14,624 bases of DNA, from NCBI GenBank assembly GCA_021815285.1, contig JAKAHE010000027.1, positions 1-14,624 on the forward strand, in the 5' to 3' direction. A program made the position numbers and the translations under genes. The DNA comes from Nitrospirota bacterium (GTDB lineage: Bacteria > Nitrospirota > JACRHJ01). This document shows positions 6,479-12,593 of this stretch, piece after piece (position 1 is the stretch's first letter; each line of letters begins with the position of its first letter). A model generated the notes under the pieces. That model had not been told where the DNA came from, made no database searches, and saw only the letters and a program-made list of their open reading frames with translations.

Positions 6479-8515
6479 TTACGTCATTCCCGGCTTTACC
6501 GGCAGGATTATCGTGAATTTCGAACCCTCGCCGCGCCTGCTCGATACGCTTACCTTCCCGCCGTGCGCGTCCACGGCAGCCTTCACCATCGCAAGGCCAA
6601 GGCCCGTGCCGCGCTTCTTGCCCGCGTTCTTGCCTCTGTAGTATTTTTCAAACAGGCGCGGAAGGTCTTCCTCGGAAATGCCGTCTCCGTCGTCCGACAC
6701 TTCTATGAATATCTTCATCGGGTCATCCGGCACGACTCCGGCCTTTATCAGCGCCGTCCCGCCATCTCTGTTATAGTTTACCGCGTTGGAGAGAAGGTTC
6801 GTAACCGCGCGTCTCATCTGCGCGCTGTCGGCGTAGATCCTTGGCGTCTTGGGTTCCACCTCGATTTTTATTTCCACGCGCTTCTCCCGCGCGAACATCT
6901 CGCAGTCCTTCACGGCCTGCTCTATAAGCTCCATCGCAAAGACCGGCTGGAGCATAAGGCTCGCCTCGTCGGATTCGAGTCGTGAGATTGCAAGCATGTC
7001 GTCTATCAGGAGCGAAATCCTCCTTGCGGCCTTCCGTATCTCTTCCATTATCTTTGCCGTTTCGCCGCCTTCCAATTTCAGTATGTCGCCGTAGCCGTAT
7101 ATGACGGAAAGGGGGCCTCTTATATCGTGCGTCAGCATGTGAAAGACCGCGTTTCTTTCCTTCTCCGCCTCCTTCAGGGCAAACTCCGCGAGCTTTTTTT
7201 CCGTGATGTCGCGCGCGATGCCCTGTGTTCCGAGTATCGCTCCCTGATCGTCCCGGAGCACCCGGACATTGTGCATGACGTGTATTATCTTCCCGCTTTT
7301 GGATACGAAACGGTTCTCGAAATTGAAGGCGTCGATGCCTCTCGCCATCATCTCCCCGAAAACCTCCATAGACTTCTTTATGTCTTCGGGATGTATCCAC
7401 TTCTGCCAGGGATGCCCGTCCACCTCTTCAGGAGACGCCTCGAGCATCCTGTATGCGGCGTCGTTCATGAAGAGCTGGTTTCCGTATCTGTCGGAGCGGT
7501 ATATGAAATCGGTGGAAAGCTCCACCAGGTCCTTGTAGCGGCGCTCGGACTCCTTCAGGGCTTCCTCGGCCAGTATCCTCTTCTCTTCCTGCTCTATGGC
7601 ATCAAGGGCGAACGAAATGTCTTCGGCAAGGCCCGACATAAGGGCGACTTCGTCTTCGCTGAAAAATCCTATCTCGCCGGAATAGACCGTGAATGCGCCC
7701 ACCGCCTTCCCGTACAATTTTATGGGGAAGGCGGCAATGGAGAGGTAACCCCTGGGAATAGACTGCTCTTTCCATGGAGTGTCCAGGTCGGCAGCCGTGT
7801 CGTTTACGACATACGGCGCCCCGGAACGGATCGCCTTCCCGACCGGCCCGCGTCCCATAGGCTCGTCCTTTGCGGAAATCCTTATCCCGCTTACATAGCC
7901 TTCGTCGTTTCCCCATTTCGCTATCGGCACAACACTCAAATCGTCGGGGTTTACCATGCCGACCCAGGCCAGTTTGAAAAAGCCGTCTTCCACGGCTATC
8001 CGGCAGGCGTTTTCCATGAGCGCCTTTCTGTCGCGCGTGCGGACTATCGCCTTGTTTATCCCGCTTATCACGGAATAAAGCCGGTTAAGGTGGACTACTT
8101 TCTCATCCGTAAGCCTTCTCTGGCGGTTATCCTCCCGGTTTTTTACAGCCTGCTCGATGGAATTGATTATGCGCGGGAAATGCGCGAAACCTATGTCCTT
8201 TGTGAAGTAGTCGTTCGCTCCGTGTTTGAACGCCTCTCTCGCTACCTCCTCGGAGCCCTGGCCGGTTATGAATATGAACGGTATGTCGCTGCCGCTGCTT
8301 CTTATGGTTTCCAGGAGTTCCATGCCGCCCATTTCCGGCATCTGGTAATCCGAAAGTATGCAGTCTACCTCGTTTTCCCTTAAGTATTCCAGGCACTCGC
8401 GGGAGCTTTCCAGCATGTCTATCCGGAAATGCGGCGCGTCGTGGGCCAGCATCATCTTTATGTAGCCGCTGATTTCCGGGTCGTCGTCTATTATCAGAAG
8501 CCTTAGTTGTTTCAT
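6479..8515 (-). CDS. Cytoplasmic REC-GAF-PAS histidine kinase
   Basis: A 678-residue multi-domain sensor kinase with no membrane helix or signal peptide. An N-terminal receiver domain (about 3-125) has the acidic pocket IIDDDPE, phosphoacceptor Asp56 in ILSDYQMPEMGG, Thr84 and Lys106. A GAF-like domain spans about 145-310, then a PAS/PAC pair at about 320-442, ending GTQGIARDITEKK. HisKA has His463 in MLTHDIRGPLS, and HATPase_c spans about 565-675 with N-box TNLLSNAVNY, G1 DDGDG and G2 GTGLGLA. An N-terminal receiver suggests it is itself the target of another kinase, which then tunes its autophosphorylation. No output response regulator is adjacent. The start ATG has GGAG six bases upstream and a near-consensus promoter (separate entry). 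The last codons, CCG GGA ATG ACG TAA, look like the end of an intergenic repeat. Confidence 0.93.
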   Translation of the reverse strand: MKQLRLLIIDDDPEISGYIKMMLAHDAPHFRIDMLESSRECLEYLRENEVDCILSDYQMPEMGGMELLETIRSSGSDIPFIFITGQGSEEVAREAFKHGANDYFTKDIGFAHFPRIINSIEQAVKNREDNRQRRLTDEKVVHLNRLYSVISGINKAIVRTRDRKALMENACRIAVEDGFFKLAWVGMVNPDDLSVVPIAKWGNDEGYVSGIRISAKDEPMGRGPVGKAIRSGAPYVVNDTAADLDTPWKEQSIPRGYLSIAAFPIKLYGKAVGAFTVYSGEIGFFSEDEVALMSGLAEDISFALDAIEQEEKRILAEEALKESERRYKDLVELSTDFIYRSDRYGNQLFMNDAAYRMLEASPEEVDGHPWQKWIHPEDIKKSMEVFGEMMARGIDAFNFENRFVSKSGKIIHVMHNVRVLRDDQGAILGTQGIARDITEKKLAEFALKEAEKERNAVFHMLTHDIRGPLSVIYGYGDILKLEGGETAKIMEEIRKAARRISLLIDDMLAISRLESDEASLMLQPVFAMELIEQAVKDCEMFAREKRVEIKIEVEPKTPRIYADSAQMRRAVTNLLSNAVNYNRDGGTALIKAGVVPDDPMKIFIEVSDDGDGISEEDLPRLFEKYYRGKNAGKKRGTGLGLAMVKAAVDAHGGKVSVSSRRGEGSKFTIILPVKPGMT

Positions 8516-8533
8516 GCGTTTCTCCGTTTAAAA

Positions 8534-8562
8534 ATTATAATGATATAAATCAGTTAAGTCAA
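8534..8562 (-). promoter_or_regulatory. Sigma-70 type promoter for the sensor kinase
   Basis: On the minus strand, -35 TTGACT (8562-8557), a 17-base spacer and -10 TATAAT (8539-8534). Predicted transcription start is near 8527, leaving about 12 bases of leader that carries the GGAG ribosome site. It lies in the AT-rich divergent spacer before the stress-protein gene. Confidence 0.75.
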
Positions 8563-8646
8563 TAACCCATGATACTGACCATGAAAAATCCTCATAAAAA
8601 CATCCCCGGAATTTTTATCTGTTATACTTTAATCAAGGAGGCTTTG

Positions 8647-9525
8647 ATGCGCATACTTTTTGCGACCGACGGCTCGGAACCGTCGCGGGCGGCCATGGAT
8701 TTCCTTCTGTCGCTGGGATTCGATCCGGAAGACAGCTTCGTGATCCTGCACGTCCTGAAGGAGTTCGTCCTGCCGGACACCATCGACCCGAACCGGGATT
8801 TCCGCAAGGCGGGCAAGGCGGCAGCTAAAAAGCTCGTGGCGGACGTGGCGGAGAGGTTCAGGCAGGCCGGTCTCGAAGCGGCGGATGTCGTCCGCGAGGG
8901 AGACCCCGCGAGGGAGATTACCGAGGCAATCGTGGAGCTCGGGGCGGACCTGGCCGTCATGGGGCACAAGGGGCATACCGGCCTGAGCAGGTTCCTTCTT
9001 GGCAGCGTCTCAAATCACGTTCTGCGGCACGGCGGCAGTTCCGTCCTGATCGTCCGGGACGGTATGCAGAAAAAACCCTTGAAGGCGCTTTACTGCACGG
9101 ATGGCTCGCCCCACGCAAAGTATGCGCGCGACCTGTTCATGAAGCTCCCGTTCAAGCCAGATACGGAAGTGGACGTCCTGTCCGTGGTGGACATGCAGGT
9201 TTCGAGCCTGCCTGAGATGTATTACCCTTACAGCGAGACGTCCACGATGATGACGGAACTGAGAAGGCACCTGATGGAGCAGGCGGAGGGATATGTCGTG
9301 GAAGACGCAAAGGCGCTGAGGGACCGTTTCAGGACCGTCAGGGAGCATGTGACTGTCGGAGTGCCGGAATCCGAGATACTTGCGGCGATAGACGAGATGG
9401 CCCCGGACATAACGGTAATGGGGTCGTCCGGTATGCGCGGGATAAAGGGAATGCTCATCGGGGACGTATCGCAGAGGGTTGTAAAACACGCGCGGAGCAG
9501 TGTGCTGGTCGGGAAGATGCCGTAA
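8647..9525 (+). CDS. Tandem-domain universal stress protein (UspA family)
   Basis: A 292-residue cytoplasmic protein made of two Usp domains, about 1-140 and 145-290. Domain 1 starts MRILFATDGSEPSR and has the ATP-binding motif GHKG at 106-109, nine residues, then GS at 119-120, matching G-2X-G-9X-G(S/T). Domain 2 starts LKALYCTDGSPHA and has GSSG at 259-262, nine residues, then Gly272-Asp273. There Asp replaces the usual Ser/Thr, so nucleotide binding in domain 2 may be altered. I start at ATG 8647 because AAGGAGG lies five bases upstream; the frame is open to an earlier ATG at 8569, but that adds a tail unlike the family. A TATACT at the right place upstream may be a -10, with no good -35. 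The peroxidase gene follows after 30 bases, suggesting shared transcription. Confidence 0.92.
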   Translation: MRILFATDGSEPSRAAMDFLLSLGFDPEDSFVILHVLKEFVLPDTIDPNRDFRKAGKAAAKKLVADVAERFRQAGLEAADVVREGDPAREITEAIVELGADLAVMGHKGHTGLSRFLLGSVSNHVLRHGGSSVLIVRDGMQKKPLKALYCTDGSPHAKYARDLFMKLPFKPDTEVDVLSVVDMQVSSLPEMYYPYSETSTMMTELRRHLMEQAEGYVVEDAKALRDRFRTVREHVTVGVPESEILAAIDEMAPDITVMGSSGMRGIKGMLIGDVSQRVVKHARSSVLVGKMP

Positions 9526-9555
9526 GAAGAAATCCTTCACAAAGGAGAAAAAAAC

Positions 9556-10521
9556 ATGCGGCCTTTAATACTTGCCGTTTTCGTGTCCGCCATGCTATCG
9601 GTCTCTGTTCCGGCATGGGCGGCGGAGATAGAACCATTGCCCGCGCTGCCGCCGATACCGGCGGATAATTCAATGACCCCGCAGAAAATAGAGCTCGGAA
9701 AGATGCTGTTTTTCGACCCGCGGCTTTCCGGCTCGAAATGGATAAGCTGCGCCACGTGCCACAACCCAGCCATGGGATATACGGATCGCCTGCCGCGCGC
9801 GCTCGGCCATGCGATGAGCGAAGGCCCGAGGAATACCCCGACCATCCTAAACGCCGCATTCATAAAGGCGCAGTTCTGGGACGGCAGGGCGGACGGGCTG
9901 GAGGCGCAGGCGCTTGGGCCGATACAGGCCGACGTCGAGATGAAGCAGACCCTCGCGCAGATGGTGAATAACCTCAAGCAGGTCCCGGAATATGTAACGC
10001 GGTTCAAGGAGGTCTTCGGAGGGACAGATCCGATAACGCCCGGCAATGTCGCCAAGGCGATAGCCACATTTGAACGCACGCTCATAACCCCCGATTCCCC
10101 TTTCGACCGCTACCTGCGGGGCGATAAACTCGCTCTCTCCAAAGACGCAAGGGCGGGATACCGCCTGTTCCAGGAAAAGGGATGCACGGCCTGCCACAAC
10201 GGGCCGGTTCTCTCCGACGGCAACTTCCATCACATAAAAGTTCCGGGTTCTGTCGATGAAGGACGGTTCAAGATAACGAAGGACCCGGCTGACCTGTCCG
10301 CGTTCAGAACCCCTACGCTGAGAAATGTCGAGCTGACCGCGCCCTATTTCAATAACGGCTCGGTCAACACTCTAGAGGGCGCGGTCGTAGTCATGGGCAA
10401 TGAGGCCCTGAACACTAATATCGACAGAAAAGACGCGGCGCTGATAGCGGATTTCCTCAGGAGCCTGACCGGCACAATGCCGAGATTCGACTATCCAGAG
10501 TTGCCTTACACCCGGTATTGA
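9556..10521 (+). CDS. Periplasmic di-haem cytochrome c peroxidase (CcpA/MauG superfamily)
   Basis: A 321-residue exported protein. The signal peptide is MRPLILAVFVSAMLSVSVPA, with likely cleavage after AWA. Two c-haem sites are present: CATCH at 65-69 and CTACH at 210-214. Family landmarks surround them: LGKMLFFDPRLSGS before haem 1, RNTPTILNAAF and FWDGRADGLEAQALGPI after it, and FRTPTLRNVELTAPYFNNGS after haem 2. Bacterial di-haem peroxidases reduce hydrogen peroxide to water with electrons from small cytochromes or cupredoxins. Some members (MauG-like) instead oxidise protein side chains, and this cannot be decided here. In APYFNNGS, the usual MHDGS is changed to FNNGS. Met280 is a candidate distal ligand. 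AAAGGAG lies eight bases before the start. It sits between two stress-protein genes on the same strand. Confidence 0.92.
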   Translation: MRPLILAVFVSAMLSVSVPAWAAEIEPLPALPPIPADNSMTPQKIELGKMLFFDPRLSGSKWISCATCHNPAMGYTDRLPRALGHAMSEGPRNTPTILNAAFIKAQFWDGRADGLEAQALGPIQADVEMKQTLAQMVNNLKQVPEYVTRFKEVFGGTDPITPGNVAKAIATFERTLITPDSPFDRYLRGDKLALSKDARAGYRLFQEKGCTACHNGPVLSDGNFHHIKVPGSVDEGRFKITKDPADLSAFRTPTLRNVELTAPYFNNGSVNTLEGAVVVMGNEALNTNIDRKDAALIADFLRSLTGTMPRFDYPELPYTRY

Positions 10522-10531
10522 CGGAGGTTTT

Positions 10532-11131
10532 ATGGATACCGTTTTCGACAGGGTTCTCTGCGCGACAGACCTCTCATGGGGTTGCAGCGAGGTCTTGAAG
10601 GACCTGGCCGGGGCGCGGGAAAGCGGGCTCGTGAAGAAGGCGCCGCTATGGCCTATGGGCAAGGTTATTGTCCCTGTGGACATAACGGATTTCCCAGGCG
10701 AGGCGGCGGAATTTTTAAGACCCCTTGCAAGGGTTGTCGTGCGCGAGGTCGTCCTGGCGCATGTGGTGGAGGCCGGGACATCCAGGGAAGTCCAGCGCGA
10801 TTTCGAGGTTGCGGCTGAAGGCGCGCTCGCGGATTATGCCGGCGAGTTCGAAAAAGCAGGGCTTAAGACGACCGTTCATGTCCACCGGGGAGAGGCGCCT
10901 TCCGGAATAATAGAGATTGCCGTGGAGGAAAAGGCCGGGATGATTATAATGCCGTCAAGGGGCAGAAGGGTCAGAATAGGCCTGGAAAAGACAGTGGGCG
11001 GGGCCGGCAAACAAGCTGCCGAGTTGGGAGGCGAAGTAATCGGGAGCGTGGCGGAGGAGATGCTGAAGCACTCACCGGCGCCGGTAATGTTCCTGCCGCA
11101 GCCTTACCAGTCGGCCCTGCGCGCCGCGTGA
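10532..11131 (+). CDS. Universal stress protein with truncated first domain and a loop insertion
   Basis: A 199-residue protein. Residues 4-25 (FDRVLCATDLSWGCSEVLKD) look like the first strand and helix of a Usp domain, but this stops after about 35 residues. A second Usp start follows at once: KVIVPVDITDFPGEAAEFL at 44-62, with its own later strands VVLAHVVE and GMIIMPSRGR. In that complete domain the nucleotide-binding loop is unusual: about 26 residues rich in Gly and Ala separate SRG (142-144) from GS (171-172), where nine are normal. This looks like a tandem Usp protein that lost most of domain 1. The start ATG has GGAGG four bases upstream, ten bases after the peroxidase stop, so it is probably the last gene of that operon. 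Its last 28 bases overlap the 3' end of the opposing diguanylate cyclase gene. Confidence 0.87.
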   Translation: MDTVFDRVLCATDLSWGCSEVLKDLAGARESGLVKKAPLWPMGKVIVPVDITDFPGEAAEFLRPLARVVVREVVLAHVVEAGTSREVQRDFEVAAEGALADYAGEFEKAGLKTTVHVHRGEAPSGIIEIAVEEKAGMIIMPSRGRRVRIGLEKTVGGAGKQAAELGGEVIGSVAEEMLKHSPAPVMFLPQPYQSALRAA

Positions 11132-12270
11132 GGGGATATGACGCCTATGCTTCCGTCCTGCTTTTCTCCAAAACTGATATTGTTCTTGCCGCTTTCTTTT
11201 GCAATGTACATCGCTTTGTCAGCGTGGCGTATGAATGCTATCTTTTCTTCTTCGAGACTCCCGCCCTCAAGCCCGTCCTCGAAAAACGACGAGATGCCGA
11301 CACTGCACGTTATGACTCCGGCGATATTATAAGGCTGTTCGCCTCGTACTTTTTCCTTCAGGAAGACCGCGTGCTGGATGACTCCGCGCACCCGCTCTGC
11401 CAGGAGATAGGCCTCGTCGCGGGACCTGCCGGGCAGAATTATGGCGAATTCGTCGCCCCCGTAGCGCACAATGCTCGCGTTTTCTCCCTCAAGGGCGTCG
11501 CGGATTAAGTGGCCCACCTCGGCCAGGGTGCGGCTCCCGACCAGATGCCCGTAGCTGTCGTTCACCTGCTTGAAGTTGTCGAGGTCAAGGAACAGAAGGG
11601 AAATATTCCTGCCGGAGCGCTTGGCCTTCTTGAGTTCTTCGGAGAGCTGACGGTGAAAATAACGGTCGTTAAACAGACCTGTCAGGTCGTCCCGTTTTGT
11701 CAGTTCCTCATTTCTGTTGGCGTCGAGGGCGTTCTGGATGAGGGTGGAGGTGTAACCCGCGAATATCTCGAGGAGTTTCATTTCATCCTTGCTGTAGCTC
11801 TTTTTGCCCTTCCTGTTTATAAGCTCTATTACTCCGCAGACGGAGTGGCCAAGAACGATTGGAACGCAGAGAATGGAGCGGGTCTTCGTGGCCAGTTTTT
11901 TATCTATCGCATCATGCAAGTCTTCTTTTTTATTGCCATTTTCGTTCATGTACGGACGCCCGGCAATGTAAGTCTTCCCGGCGATGCCGTATGTGGCTGG
12001 TATGGTCATGCCCAGGACTTTTTCGGCCACTGGCCCGAAACAGGCGACGAAATGAAGCTGGTTTTTGAACGGGTCGTCGATATGTTCGGATTTTATATAG
12101 GGGTCGTCAAGGAGTATCGAGCCTGCCTCGGATGGGACGAATTCATCAGCTTTTACAAGAATTTCCTTTAATACCTCGTCGAGCTTCGGGGCAGAGCCGC
12201 GCGAGCCTTGGCTCATAAGCCTCCGTAGGAACTTCTCTATCCTGCCTTTGCCGAGGGTATGAATTTTCAT
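11104..12270 (-). CDS. GAF-GGDEF diguanylate cyclase
   Basis: A 388-residue cytoplasmic protein that should make cyclic di-GMP from two GTP. A GAF domain spans about 28-185 (FVPSEAGSILLDD, then RSILCVPIVLGHSVCGVIEL). The GGDEF domain is about 192-368: RDDLTGLFNDRYF, then FLDLDNFKQVNDSYGH, then RYGGDEFAIILP with GGDEF at 271-275. The residues where the RXXD inhibitory site would sit (262-265) are GENA, so feedback inhibition through that site is unlikely. The final 20 residues lie beyond the domain and are coded partly by the overlap with the opposing stress-protein gene. The strong promoter puts transcription start only 3-4 bases before ATG 12270, so translation would be nearly leaderless. 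The alternative ATG 12216 has GGAGG three bases upstream. I kept the longer form because the extra residues form a plausible basic helix. Confidence 0.9.
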   Translation of the reverse strand: MKIHTLGKGRIEKFLRRLMSQGSRGSAPKLDEVLKEILVKADEFVPSEAGSILLDDPYIKSEHIDDPFKNQLHFVACFGPVAEKVLGMTIPATYGIAGKTYIAGRPYMNENGNKKEDLHDAIDKKLATKTRSILCVPIVLGHSVCGVIELINRKGKKSYSKDEMKLLEIFAGYTSTLIQNALDANRNEELTKRDDLTGLFNDRYFHRQLSEELKKAKRSGRNISLLFLDLDNFKQVNDSYGHLVGSRTLAEVGHLIRDALEGENASIVRYGGDEFAIILPGRSRDEAYLLAERVRGVIQHAVFLKEKVRGEQPYNIAGVITCSVGISSFFEDGLEGGSLEEEKIAFIRHADKAMYIAKESGKNNISFGEKQDGSIGVISPHAARRADW

Positions 12271-12280
12271 AATCTTGGAT

Positions 12281-12309
12281 ATTGTAAATGGAACTATTCA
12301 ATTTGTCAA
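12281..12309 (-). promoter_or_regulatory. Sigma-70 type promoter for the diguanylate cyclase
   Basis: On the minus strand, a perfect -35 TTGACA (12309-12304), a 17-base spacer and -10 TACAAT (12286-12281). Predicted start is near 12274, only 3-4 bases before ATG 12270 and about 58 bases before ATG 12216. Confidence 0.8.
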
Positions 12310-12338
12310 AGATTTTTATTAGGCATATCCCTGCGCCA

Positions 12339-12357
12339 CTGTTCCCGCCAGGAACAG
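12339..12357. promoter_or_regulatory. Inverted repeat upstream of the diguanylate cyclase promoter
   Basis: CTGTTCC, five bases, then GGAACAG: a perfect 7-base inverted repeat. It lies 29 bases upstream of the -35 of the minus-strand promoter and about 80 bases upstream of the plus-strand promoter. It could be a regulator binding site serving either gene, or a small hairpin. The rest of the 12271-12593 spacer holds the two promoters and no convincing gene. Confidence 0.35.
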
Positions 12358-12437
12358 GCCAATTATGGGCCGTTTTCAGCCCGTTTCCGATACCCCGCAA
12401 AACCCGTGAACTTCTCCATATTCTTTACGGTTAAACT

Positions 12438-12465
12438 TTGGCAAGCGGCAACCTCCGTGTATAAT
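12438..12465 (+). promoter_or_regulatory. Sigma-70 type promoter for the secreted propeller protein
   Basis: -35 TTGGCA (12438-12443), a 16-base spacer, and a perfect -10 TATAAT (12460-12465). Predicted start is near 12472, giving an AT-rich leader of about 120 bases before the GTG start at 12594. I see no known riboswitch in that leader. Confidence 0.7.
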
Positions 12466-12593
12466 CCGGGACTGTTATCAATAAAAAAAATTTCCCGATA
12501 CAATTAACTTGACTACCCGGTATTATTATGAGTAAATGAATCCGGTTTGTTATTTTGTTATTATGTTCAACCGAGTTCCAAGGAGGCAGTCAA

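Noticed and set aside
7127..8383. A 418-codon open frame on the plus strand opposite the sensor kinase
   Set aside because: It is the antisense shadow of a well-conserved kinase gene in GC-rich DNA; its product shows no family motif, no ribosome site and an odd, Tyr- and Arg-rich composition.
8600..8646. Promoter for the first stress protein based on TATACT upstream of 8647
   Set aside because: The -10 is acceptable, but the -35 position reads ACATCC or similar, too weak to list as a feature.
12146..12507. Small open frames (84 codons minus, 82 codons plus) in the spacer upstream of the propeller gene
   Set aside because: No ribosome site or motif; they overlap two good promoters and the 5' end of the diguanylate cyclase gene.
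12472..12593. Cyclic-di-GMP or other riboswitch in the leader of the propeller gene
   Set aside because: The leader is AT-rich with no conserved GEMM-type core or stable pairing; the location near a GGDEF gene alone is not evidence.
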